NCBI GenBank assembly: GCA_002179805.1 | Contig: NAVB01001696.1 | Coordinates: forward strand, 1-13,360 | DNA: 13,360 bases | Direction of reading: 5' to 3' | Source of the DNA: Acanthamoeba lenticulata | Taxonomy: Eukaryota > Discosea > Longamoebia > Acanthamoebidae | In this document: piece after piece, positions 1 through 8,653 of the stretch | Numbering within the stretch: the first letter of the stretch is position 1 | How the letters are laid out: the number at the start of each line of letters is the position of its first letter | Translations under genes and position numbers: made by a program | Notes under the pieces: generated by a model | What the model was told of the DNA's origin: nothing | The model's input: only the letters and a program-made list of their open reading frames with translations | Database searches by the model: none

Positions 1-63
1 GCACACTTTATCCAAGCTCAGCAATGCCAACAGTTCAGCCAAATTGCCCTGTCCCACGAGTGA
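1..63 (+). CDS. Possible 3'-terminal exon of an upstream gene (partial, unknown)
   Basis: A plus-strand frame is open from the first base to a TGA at 61-63 and gives 20 residues rich in Gln and hydrophobics (it includes FIQAQQCQQFS and ends SHE). The composition fits the amphipathic end of a longer protein entering from the left, and a T-rich stretch follows the stop. Twenty codons can be open by chance and there is no homology signal, so this is a weak call. No function can be given. Confidence 0.3.
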   Translation, partial: AHFIQAQQCQQFSQIALSHE

Positions 64-346
64 GCGTGTAGTGTGTTCAGAAGGCCAATTTGATTGATTT
101 TGTTTTTTTTTTGTTTTTTTGTTTTTTTTAAAGGACAATCTATGCTTCAAGAATCCGCACCTTGCGTTCTTTCACCTTGGTTGAATTGGCCAGGAGAGTG
201 CATTTCTGCTTAACCTCCTCCAGCGCTGACATCCTCCGGCTGCGGCCGCGGTTGCGCAGGCAGCAGTACAAGAAATGAATTGTTTGATTTCTAAGAAAAT
301 ATTGTTTTCTTTTGTTGCCTGCACAACATTTAATTGTCTCGTTCTT
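64..346. other. Intergenic region with T-rich tract and a short minus-strand frame
   Basis: No confident gene. Positions 98-129 are almost pure T interrupted by single Gs. On the minus strand a frame with ATG at 229-231 and TAG at 140-142 encodes 30 residues (MSALEEVKQK at the start, RKVRILEA at the end). It could be a micro-ORF, a terminal exon (an AG lies just upstream of it in the transcript sense) or chance. Read on the minus strand, the T tract becomes an A-rich run starting about 11 nt after that stop. The remainder up to the first tRNA-like gene shows nothing recognisable. Confidence 0.4.
140..231 (-). CDS. Doubtful 30-aa micro-ORF or terminal exon
   Basis: The frame begins at the ATG complementary to 229-231 and ends at the TAG complementary to 140-142. 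The peptide is charged and helical-looking, with many Lys/Arg/Glu and no membrane segment. Upstream in the transcript sense lies an AG that could be a 3' splice site, but the tRNA-like genes occupy the next stretch, so a larger host gene would have to carry them in an intron. An A-rich run follows the stop. I do not recognise a family. Confidence 0.15.
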
Positions 347-418
347 GGGATGTTGGTGTAGTGGGCGCACGCTGGCCCTTCAAGGCCAGAGGTACGGGTT
401 CGACCCCTGTACATCCCA
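347..418 (+). tRNA. tRNA-like gene, copy 1, abnormal anticodon loop
   Basis: The sequence folds as a 72-nt class I tRNA. The acceptor stem is GGGATGT paired with ACATCCC (411-417), with A73 at 418. The D stem is GTGT/GCAC, the T stem ACGGG/CCTGT and the T loop TTCGACC. It carries box A-like (TGGTGTAGTGGG) and box B-like (GGTTCGACC) internal Pol III promoter elements. The anticodon stem CTGGC/GCCAG encloses an 8-nt loop CCTTCAAG, or, if C and G also pair, a 6-nt loop CTTCAA. Neither is the standard 7 nt, so the anticodon cannot be assigned; UCA, CAA and UUC are each possible readings. CCA is not encoded, as expected in eukaryotes. It may be a tRNA-derived pseudogene or a non-canonical tRNA. 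Confidence 0.7.
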
Positions 419-426
419 CGTTTGTA

Positions 427-431
427 TTTTT
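427..431 (+). terminator. Pol III-type T-run terminator after tRNA-like copy 1
   Basis: A run of five T residues begins 9 nt after the discriminator base of the upstream tRNA-like gene. That is the usual distance and form of an RNA polymerase III terminator. The second copy has only a TTT shortly after its 3' end, so its termination is less clear. Confidence 0.55.
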
Positions 432-502
432 CCAGACACAACAGTTGGTGTAATACGGCCTGCACACAACTCAAGTATTTTTTCTCCACTGATATGTGCT
501 TG

Positions 503-573
503 GGGATGTTGGTGTAATGGGCGCACGCTGGCATGCTAAGCTAGAGGTACGGGTTCAACCCCTGTACATCCCA
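503..573 (+). tRNA. tRNA-like gene, copy 2, class I body with GCU (Ser) anticodon
   Basis: A 71-nt cloverleaf with the same acceptor and T stems as copy 1. The D stem is GTGT/GCAC with loop AATGGGC. The anticodon stem is CTGGC/GCTAG (one G-U pair), and the 7-nt loop ATGCTAA has U33 and anticodon GCU at 34-36. The variable region is only 4 nt (AGGT), the T loop is TTCAACC, and A73 follows. GCU is a serine anticodon, yet cytosolic tRNA-Ser normally carries the long class II variable arm that SerRS recognises, and this molecule lacks it. The D-arm sequence resembles Gln/Glu-type tRNAs. It could be a mis-specified tRNA, an anticodon-mutated duplicate, or a pseudogene. Copies 1 and 2 are separated by 84 bp. 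Confidence 0.75.
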
Positions 574-604
574 AGCTAGTTTGTTCTATTGTTCAAACAA
601 CAAA

Positions 605-634
605 ATGAAGCGGCCGGGTTGGCCAATAAAATGA
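605..634 (+). other. Upstream ORF abutting the RhoGEF start
   Basis: A 9-codon frame (MKRPGWPIK then TGA) ends at 634, directly before the ATG at 635 proposed for the RhoGEF gene. A second ATG at 631 overlaps in another frame that does not match the phase of the first intron. If the transcript starts upstream of 605, this uORF could reduce or gate translation by termination and reinitiation. The transcript start is not known, so this is only a possibility. Confidence 0.3.
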
Positions 635-3600
635 ATGAGCTGCAGGGGCGAACCAACACCAAGGCAACAACGGTTTTCTTACGGGGCTTTTTTTGTCATC
701 GGCGGTTGCGTGAGAGCTCGAGAGCGAAGAACACCCGGCTGGCACGAGTCGTGTTCGCCTGGCCCCCTCATCCCCCTTGTCATGGTTCAGTTCCCTTCTT
801 CATCTCCTTCTCTTCTCCGCTCTTTTCTTGACAAACTGAATTGACCCCCCTTCAAATCAGGAGGAAAAGAGGAACCGGATAATCAATGAGGTACTTGAGA
901 CGGAACGCACTTACGTCTCGTTTCTTTCGCTTCTCGTCTCGGTAGAGCTCCCTTCCCTCATCGGTTCCGTTCTTTCGTTCTTTCTTTAATATTATTACTG
1001 CAAGTGCGAGCTGCCTGCCCTAAGCAACGGACCCTCGTGGTGGACTCTTGTTTTTCTCATGTGTGAACCCAGGCGTATGCTAAACCACTCAAGGAGTTAG
1101 CAAAGACTGGCAAGGGAGTGGTGGACGTGAACAGCGTGAGGTGCATTTTTTCGGATGTGGAAACCATCCACTCCTTCAACTCACAGCTCCTCGCGGACCT
1201 CTCTGCCGCCGCGGCCACGGACTCTCCACTTGGGGACATCTTCCTCAGGATGGTGTGTTCCATCAGCACTGCGTCTTTAAGCTTCTGTAACAAACCGATG
1301 TGCGTGTGTGTGTGTGCATGTGTGCAGGGTACTGGGCTCAAGTTGTACACATCGTATATCAACAACTACGGCGCTGCCCTTCAGGAACTCAAGAAGCAAC
1401 AGGCAAACGTGGCCTTTCGTGCTTGGCTTGAGGTTTCCTTTCTTCTTTTTCCTTCTTCGCCACTCTACGTGTTCCAGCTGCTTGCAACCCAACTGCTGAC
1501 GATGTTACATCGGCTCTGGTGTGCAGCAAACGAAAGCACAGTATCTGGAACAACTGAAGCGAAATGATTTGCCATCCCTGTTGGTGATGCCCATCCAACG
1601 CATTCCCCGCTATATTCTTTTGCTCAAGGTATGCACCGGACACCTCTAGTCTGAGAGGAGACTCGAAGGGAGAATGCTGAAGAAGAAGAACTGCTGCTCA
1701 GGATCTTCATCGCAACACCGACACGAGCGCCGATAAGGAAGAGCACGCAAAGCTGGGCGAGGCTGTCCGCATGGTGAGCGAAATGGCGCAGTACATCGAC
1801 CAGAGCAAGCGCACATCGGACAACTTCCTCCGCCTGGCCGAGATCCAGAGAAAGTTGCATGGCTTCCAAGAGGTGAACTCCCCTCCTCGGGGCGGCGTTC
1901 CACCTGCTGGCCTTGTTGCTCACCGCGAGTGGCCGTTCTTGCGGACACACGCACACACACACACAGAAACTCATCCAGCCGCATCGGCGATTCATTCACG
2001 AGGGCAAAGTGGCGCTGGCCAAGCAGGGCGCGGATTCGGTTCTCGAGAGGACGCTTTATCTGTTCAACGACATGTTCATCATTGCCAAAGAGGAGGAAAA
2101 GGAGACTCGTGGTGGCGGGTGACTACTCCCCTCCCCCAAAACGACGTGAAGACTGGCAACACGCAAGTGCTTACCCTCTCGGATGACCTGTAGGCGGGTG
2201 ATGCGGTTCAAGTGTTTGTCGTCAATGGCGGGCGTGGCGATCGAACAGGACGAGTCGAACGGCTGTTCGTTCAAGCTGCTTTGCCACCTGACCAGCCTCA
2301 ACGCGTCACCGCAGGAGGCGAGTCTCATCATCACGGTGGCTTCACCGACACACGCCAAGGAGTGGCTTGCCAAGTTCGAGGAGGCCATCAGCGACACCAA
2401 GCACAAGTGGAATGGTTCGTCCTCGAAACGCGAACTGCTCCCTGGCATCGATCGGCTCTATCATGGCTCACTTGTCTTTGTTTTGGTTAATTGCTCTCAG
2501 TCGAACTCGAGGTCAAGCCGCTTGGCGAAAAGCGAAGGTTGTGGCTCCACGGTTCCGCAGCCGCCCGATGCAACAACACCGTTTATTTCTTTGGCGGCTC
2601 GACTGCCTCGCGCTTCCGCAAGTGCTTGTGGATCCTCGATCTAGGTGCGTGCGCCTCTCTCCCTGCTCGCCTGGGAGTATCTCCTTCTGATGGACAACGG
2701 TGCAACCCAGATGACTTCACCTGGACGAGGAAGAAGAAGAACGGCAAGGGACCCTCGCCGCGACGCGGACACAGCGCCACGCCGATCCAGATCGACGGCG
2801 AAGACGTCGTTGTGCTCATCGGGGGCGTCGATGGCCGGGCCGCCCTCGGCGACGTGCACCTCTTCCAGTGCTCCACTTTTTCTTGGCTGCAGGACAAGGT
2901 CTGAGGACTCCTCCCCTCCTCCCGCGCGAGTCGCAAGAGGCTGACGAGCACACTCGTGATGCGCGCGCGTGCAGGCCAAGCTGGCCAATGCGGTGGAGCT
3001 CGGGCCCAGGAGTGGCCACTCGGCCACTCTGGTGGGGGAGTCGATATTCGTGTTGGGCGGCAAAGATGACGAAGGCATCCACTACAGCGAGGTGTCCATA
3101 TTGGACACACGCACATGGCGCTGGGACACCGCCGTGCCCACCACTGGCGAGGCGCCGCCCGGCCTTTGCAATCATTCGGCAACTGCGATTGGTCGACGCA
3201 TATTCGTGGTCGGTGGGCGTCGGTCTGACGGCGAGGCCTCCCGGCAGATCTATATTCTTAACACCGGTGAGCTTTCGCTTTTTGAGCGCTCAGGTTGGTG
3301 GGCGCTGAACCCTCTAAACTCACTCTCGGCGCCTTCGACGGGGGAGCAGAGGACATGTCATGGACCACCGGCCCCGACTTTCCCGCGCTTGCTGGCCATA
3401 GAGCGACTGCCTACGGGGAGGATATCTTCCTTGTGGGCGGCACCAGCTCTGGCCAACGCAACCAACATCTGATCTACGTCCTCCGAACGGGTAGAGCTGG
3501 CCTCCTGGCCCCTTTCTGCTGCTGCTGCTGCTGCTGCCTCTTTCTCTCTCTCTCTCTCAGAGCTGACCGGCGGTGTCGTTGGTACACCAATACAGAGTCA

Positions 3601-5456
3601 CTCACGTGGGAGCAAGTCGACCTGTCGGCGATTGAGAAGGACTTCCCTGACATTGAGGAGAGCTACGCGTTCGCACTGTCAGAGAAGAGGGTCCTTCTGG
3701 TCCACCCGTCTCATTCACCGCACGCCGCGGCGCCGCGCCAGTCGCACTCGGTGGAGAGCGCGGTCGGTGTCCTGCGCCTGGAGTCGACGGAAAAGCGCAT
3801 CAAGCTGCTGGCGTCGCCTCCCGCAGTCTACCCGCTGGCCTCAGAGTCTCCGAGCCCCCGTAGCGCTTTCCCGACGGACGTTGCCGGTAGTTCGCCTCGT
3901 CGCGCAGCCTCCATCCGCAAACGGCGCAACACGCTGGGCAAGCGGCGTGGGATTGAGACGCAATCCTCCTACTCATCGTTCAACGACGACTCTGCATCTG
4001 ATGGTCAGTCCTCCCCGACCTCCTGACTCCTGACTCTGAACCCGAGTCCCCTCCAGTTCACAATGACAACTGTTCTGTTTTGTCCCGTCCTGCAGGGAGG
4101 AGCAGCGCTGATTTTGACTCGGACAGCGCCACCGAGCACGGAGCGTTGCGTCGCCACGGCTCCTTCTGCTCCGAGTCGGGCCACTCTGAGGCGCCGTCAC
4201 CGGCATCCTCTCGGACGGCGTCGCCACGCGTGACGATCGAGACCGGCAGCCCGCTGGCCTCCTCGGAGAGCGTGACGCGGCTTATGACAGCCAGTTTCGA
4301 ACCGGACACCGCGAACGGCCGCTCCTCGGACGCGCTGACGTCGGAAGAGGAGAGCGACCGGAGCCTCAAGCTCAAAGCCAAGCGCGACACCAAGTGGAAG
4401 CGCTTCACGCGCAGCTTCAGCGTCGGCAATGTGTGGAAGTCGCAGGAACTCTCTGGTTGCGCGCCTCTTCCCGCCCGCGGCAGCACGCTTGCTCCCCCCT
4501 CCCCCTTCTCTCTCCTCTTGTTGTGACCCCAACACTAATGGCCGCGGTCGACGTACACAGAGCACGAGGAGCAGAACCCGTCGTCTGCACGCAATTCGGC
4601 ACAGATGGACCAGGTTGAGACGACTAAGGACGAGCTCCTGGCGATGCTCGACGCGGCCTCGTCGACTTCACAAGCGCAGAACCACAACCAAAAGGGGCGG
4701 TCGTTGTCCATCTCCACCGGTGCGGTCAAGACGCGCGGGGTGGAAAAGTGCAAATCGCCGCGAGCCGAGACCGTGGTCGTCAGCGAAGAGGAGGGCGTAG
4801 CGCTTGATTCAGCCCGTTCACGGACTTCCAAGTCGTCTCGGGACAAGGCCCGCAAGAGCTTCACCATCAGCGGACGGCGCAAGAGCCGGGCTTCCCTCTA
4901 CACGAGCTCCTCGGAGTTGATAGCCCCGTCGCCATCATCGGGCGCGGGCAACAACGGCAGCGAAACTTCGTCGGCTCCAGTGACGCCGCTGGCCAACGGG
5001 CACAGCCCTCGCGCCACGCTAAGGCCCAAGAATGCGGCTGCTGCGGCTCAGGATCCCTCCCCGGCCCGTTCGCGCAGCAAGCTGGCCTCGAGCAGCAGCA
5101 GCGCCGCCTCCCCACGCAGCAGCGGGGCGCACGATTTTTCGTCGGACTCAGAAGCGAGCGCGCGCCACTCGGACGCAAAGGAGAAGGCAAAGGGCAGTGA
5201 AAACAACAACAAAGGATCCACACCCAAGAAGCAGCTCTCGGTACACATTCTTCCTCCTCCTCCACCAGGTCAATATTGGGAAACACCAAGCTCACTTGTC
5301 TACATCGTTTTGTTGTTGCAGGTTACGCAGCGGCTCAGCTTTAAGAATCTCCTTCACCGCGGTGACAAGGTACTATATGCCCTCCTTCCAAGACAGGGCG
5401 GCTCTGGCGCTCACCCTTGCTCACCCTTGCGCTGCACTCTGCAGGAACGCCATTAA
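635..5456 (+). CDS. RhoGEF (DH)-PH-kelch repeat protein, ~1119 aa, 17 exons
   Basis: Predicted guanine-nucleotide exchange factor for Rho/Rac-type GTPases, probably cytosolic or cortical. Exons: 635-709, 861-941, 1073-1252, 1328-1432, 1527-1628, 1702-1872, 1967-2118, 2194-2414, 2501-2644, 2711-2898, 2975-3266, 3350-3490, 3596-4003, 4096-4455, 4561-5240, 5322-5369, 5445-5456; the sum is 3360 nt and phases agree throughout. The DH domain (about residues 28-235) shows CR1 IINEVLETERTYVSFL and CR3 LLVMPIQRIPRYILLLK. A PH domain (about 245-355) has LYLFNDMFIIAK and a C-terminal helix with EWLAKFEEAI. Kelch blades with double-Gly motifs follow (YFFGG, VLIGG, FVLGG, FVVGG, FLVGG; about 370-640) plus one degenerate blade. 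The tail (about 700-1119) is Ser-rich and low-complexity, with a basic patch KWKRFTRSFS. Exon 1 and the start are the least certain part: the ATG at 635 is the only nearby one that joins exon 2 in frame. Confidence 0.88.
1300..1325. repeat. GT-rich microsatellite at a 3' splice site (RhoGEF intron 3)
   Basis: An alternating GT stretch runs to within a few bases of the CAG acceptor of the intron 1253-1327, where a pyrimidine tract would usually lie. Confidence 0.85.
1944..1965. repeat. CA microsatellite at a 3' splice site (RhoGEF intron 6)
   Basis: A CA repeat with one interruption runs directly into the acceptor AG of the intron 1873-1966. It replaces a conventional pyrimidine tract. Confidence 0.85.
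3516..3560. repeat. (CTG)7 followed by CT-rich tract in a kelch intron
   Basis: Seven CTG units (3516-3536) are followed by a CT-repeat tract ending in CAG at 3558-3560, all inside the intron 3491-3595. The first AG after the tract is not the frame-preserving acceptor (see findings). Confidence 0.85.
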
Positions 5457-5598
5457 CTTGTGCCTTTAATGGGAAAGACCTGGAATAAAATAAAAGTGCC
5501 GCCATAGAAAAGAGAAAATGAAAAAGAAAAGAGAAATAGATAGAAAGGTCTTAATTGCGTGTCACGCGCCAAAGGACAGACAAGGCAACATAAAAAGC
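5457..5598. other. Short tandem intergenic region (RhoGEF end to PYROXD2-like start)
   Basis: This is a 142-bp gap between two plus-strand genes. It contains the poly(A) signal of the first and an A-rich purine stretch (about 5505-5545) before the next start. An in-frame ATG at 5518 would extend the downstream protein by 27 Lys/Arg-rich residues. I prefer the ATG at 5599 because 5518 lies only about 30 bp from the upstream poly(A) signal. Confidence 0.5.
5484..5489 (+). promoter_or_regulatory. AATAAA polyadenylation signal of the RhoGEF-kelch gene
   Basis: A canonical AATAAA lies 28 nt past the TAA at 5454-5456, a suitable distance for 3'-end formation in a compact genome. A second overlapping ATAAAA-like element follows it. 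Confidence 0.6.
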
Positions 5599-8500
5599 AT
5601 GCATCGAGTGATCAACGTCAACTCTGGCGTATCGACTGCCCGTCGCTCCCAGACATGTTTGCGGCAGAGTAGCGCTCTACGGCCGTACGTTACTAGCGCC
5701 GGAGGAAGCTCATTGCCATTGTCGGGGCACAAGTGGGACGCCATCGTCATTGGAGGCGGACACAATGGCCTTGTGACTGCGGCGTACTTGGCTAAGGTGC
5801 TGTCGCACTCTGCTCTTTGCTCTTAAATACTTCTTCAACGACGATTATAACGTGTTGGGTTGTTTGGACTGCTCGAGCAGGCGGGCAAGAAGGTGGCAGT
5901 GCTGGAGCGACGACATGTGGTCGGCGGAGCGGCAGTAACAGAAGAGCTCTTGCCGGGCTACAAGTTCTCGCGTGCCTCTTACTTGTGCAGCCTGTTCCGG
6001 CCTCAAATCTTCAAAGAGCTCAAGCTCAAGGAGGTACGCACCGCGCAGAGAGGCAAGGAGCAGTAACCGCCATTCTCAAGCTCTCCCCCCGCTCTGGGCG
6101 GTTCCGTACTCGAGTAGAAGTACGGTGTGAAGCTGTACCACAGGAACCCATCGTCCTTCACCCCGCTACTCGATGGCCGCTATCTGCTCATGGGCGGCGG
6201 CACCATGGAGGAGACCCAACGAGCCATCGCGCAGGTTCGCGCACATCCCTTTTTCTACCCCACGTTCATGCGCTCTCGGCTTGCGCCCTCACCACACTAC
6301 TACTTAATGGTTGCGCGCGTGCTCGGCAGTTCTCCAAGGCCGACGCGGAGGCCTACCCCGCGTATGAGGCCATGCTGGAGAAACTGTGCCACTTCATCAA
6401 CCCGCTCATCGATGAGATCCCTCCCAACCTGAACGAGTCGCCCCTTACCGGCACCTCGAAGCAGGTATTGCTCTCGTCAGCCCTGCGTCTTCTTATTCAT
6501 TGTCCTCATTTTTCTTACCCTATTGGGCTGCCGCGGGGAATTGTAACAACAATTATCCCACTGCACAGGCGCTCAACAAGCTGGCGTCGCTCTACCGGCT
6601 GGGCAAGCGCACGGTCGCTTTAGGGAAGGACATCGGGCCTCTCTACGAAATCATCACGGCGCCTGCGGCTCAGGTGCTCAACAAGTGGTTCGGTACGCGC
6701 CTATAGGGCCCTCAGTGGACTGGGCTCCTGTTCGCTTTGTTTCAACATCACAACACCAACACGTATAACAACAACAACAACAACACAGAATCTGAACCCC
6801 TCAAGTCCACGCTGGCGACGGATGCCATCATCGGTGCCATGACCAGCCCCCAAGTCCCCGGCAGTGGCTACGTGCTCCTTCACCACGGTACCCACACTTC
6901 TTAAACGTTTGCATCATCATCATCATCATCAGGGCATCACGCTCATTGGGGGGGGGGTCTCGTCTCCTTCTTCCGCGCAGTGATGGGCGAGACGGACGGC
7001 ATCCCGGGCGCTTGGAGCTATGTGGAGGGCGGCATGGGCGCGCTCTCACGCGCCATCGCTGCTGCTGCCCAGGATGAAGGGTGCGACGCCCAGCGGGGCA
7101 GGGACAAACGCACTGATGCTCAGTCTGCTCATACGACTGCTGGCTGTGCAGAGTGACCATCGCTACCGATACGCCCGTGAAGGCCATCATCGTATCAGGT
7201 CCGCCTTTGGAGGGGGCCTTTGGCTGTTGGCGGCTCATTGGCCAATGAGACTGATCGGCTTGTTGTGGCAGAGCGTGGAGCCACCGGGGTGGAGCTGGCC
7301 GACGGCACCAAGTTGGAAAGCGATGTTGTGATCTCCAACGCGACACCCGAAGTGACATTCCATGGCTTGATGTCCTCCGAGACCCAGGCCCGATTGCCCA
7401 CGAGCTTCAGGTGCTGAACTCCCCGTTCGTTCCTCTCCTCCAATCGGGCACTCGCGCTGATGCCACTGGACGTGCGGATGATGCTGGCGGTGGTTGTTGA
7501 GGAGGGCAGGAAACAGCTCAAGCACTATGACTACACGTCGCCCGTGATGAAGATCAACATCGCCCTCAACCAGATCCCCAACTTCACGTGCCTCCCCAAC
7601 CAAGCGCCCGGCGTTGGTGCGTCACCTGCCTTTTCGTTCTAGCGCTGAGGTGCGCGGCACTCGTCTGCGTGTACTCAACGGCCGCGGGCCCCAACAGCCG
7701 GTCCGCAGCACCGCTGCACGATCCACCTGGGCGCGGAATCGATGGAGGACATCGAAGTGGCCTACCAGGACGCCCTCCAAGTATGCTGGCGCCCTCCTTT
7801 CTTCTTCCTTCTCAAGAATCAATGACCAAAAAACTCAACAACCACAACGTTGGGTTTGGACCGGGGGACTGTGTGGCTTTGGGGGGGGGGCAGGGCACAC
7901 CTTCGCGCAAGCCGGTGATTGAAATGACGATCCCCTCGTCCCTCGACCCCACACTTGCGCCCAAGGGCCATCACGTCTCGTCGCTCTTTGTGCAATACGT
8001 GCCCTACCGCCCGCGCGTACGCATCTCCTCCTCCTCTTTTTCACACGCGCACATACCGAGCCAAGCTGGCGGTCTCGTTTGACGTTTGTGTCTTTGTCGC
8101 GCTGCTTTTGGGTCCCTCGCAGGGAGGCGCGTGGGACGAGAGGACAAAGGAGGAGTATGCCGATCGTGTGTTCTCTTTGATCGACGCCTACGCGCCCGGC
8201 TTCAAGCAGTCCGTCATCTACAAGGACATCCTCGCGCCTCCCGACCTCGAGCGCGTGTTTGGTCTCACCGGTACCGCCTGCACATCAGCCGCACCTCACC
8301 CCCCAAACCAAAATCTTCGTCGAGGTCTCGCTCACCCTCGCGTACCGCGATCTGAATTTAGGCGGCAACATCTTCCATGGGGCGATGGGCCTCAACCAGC
8401 TGTTCTTCATGCGCCCGGCGCCAGGCTACGCGCGGCACCAGACCCCCATCCCCGGTTCGTCGTGCCTTTTGCTCTATGCTGGGCCACCCATACCGCATTG

Positions 8501-8615
8501 CTCATAGGCATGTGTTTGTGCAGGACTCTACATGTGCGGTTCCGGGGCTCACCCGGGAGGAGGAGTCATGGGCGCTGCGGGCAGGAACTGTGCTCGCGCC
8601 ATCCTCGATGCGTAA
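5599..8615 (+). CDS. PYROXD2: PYROXD2-like FAD-dependent oxidoreductase, 585 aa, 15 exons
   Basis: Member of the phytoene desaturase/carotenoid isomerase-like flavoprotein superfamily, closest to animal PYROXD2 (581 aa in human), a mitochondrial protein of unsettled substrate. Exons: 5599-5796, 5881-6033, 6118-6234, 6330-6464, 6569-6692, 6789-6887, 6981-7080, 7152-7198, 7272-7410, 7510-7616, 7698-7780, 7894-8016, 8123-8270, 8362-8454, 8524-8615; the sum is 1758 nt with all phases consistent. Residues 1-45 lack acidic residues and are Arg/Ser-rich, as in a mitochondrial presequence. The Rossmann FAD motif is [18 protein letters not shown], at about 48-65. Family signatures include [34 protein letters not shown] and YADRVF. 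The C-terminal FAD-binding segment [17 protein letters not shown] is present. Length is full and no break is seen. Confidence 0.93.
6767..6786. repeat. (AAC)n microsatellite abutting a 3' splice site
   Basis: About six AAC units end directly at the CACAG acceptor of the intron 6693-6788 in the PYROXD2-like gene. Confidence 0.85.
6912..6930. repeat. (CAT)6 microsatellite in intron
   Basis: Six CAT units lie within the intron 6888-6980 of the PYROXD2-like gene. A run of ten Gs (6948-6957) follows in the same intron. Confidence 0.85.
7881..7890. repeat. G10 run directly before an acceptor CAG
   Basis: Ten consecutive G residues sit immediately 5' of the CAG acceptor (7891-7893) of the intron 7781-7893 in the PYROXD2-like gene. 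Confidence 0.85.
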
Positions 8616-8653
8616 CAGGACTGTTGAGTCTCATCCGCTTGGTCGATAAACGC

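Noticed and set aside
2583..3182. Long minus-strand open frame (199 codons) across the kelch exons
   Set aside because: It is antisense to exons with clear kelch motifs, is Arg/Pro/Ala-rich as expected from GC-rich shadow frames, and spans plus-strand introns without showing any domain.
4058..4565. Minus-strand frames of 122-142 codons opposite the Ser-rich tail
   Set aside because: They are shadows of low-complexity GC-rich coding sequence, with no recognisable motif or splice logic.
5032..5469. Plus-strand frame of 145 codons overlapping the RhoGEF tail
   Set aside because: It is Arg/Ala/Pro-rich and reads through predicted introns in another phase. The main frame continues consistently to the TAA at 5454.
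5518..5598. Alternative upstream start for the PYROXD2-like protein
   Set aside because: The frame is open from the ATG at 5518, but it lies about 30 bp after the preceding gene's AATAAA and adds a Lys-rich stretch before an already plausible mitochondrial presequence beginning at 5599.
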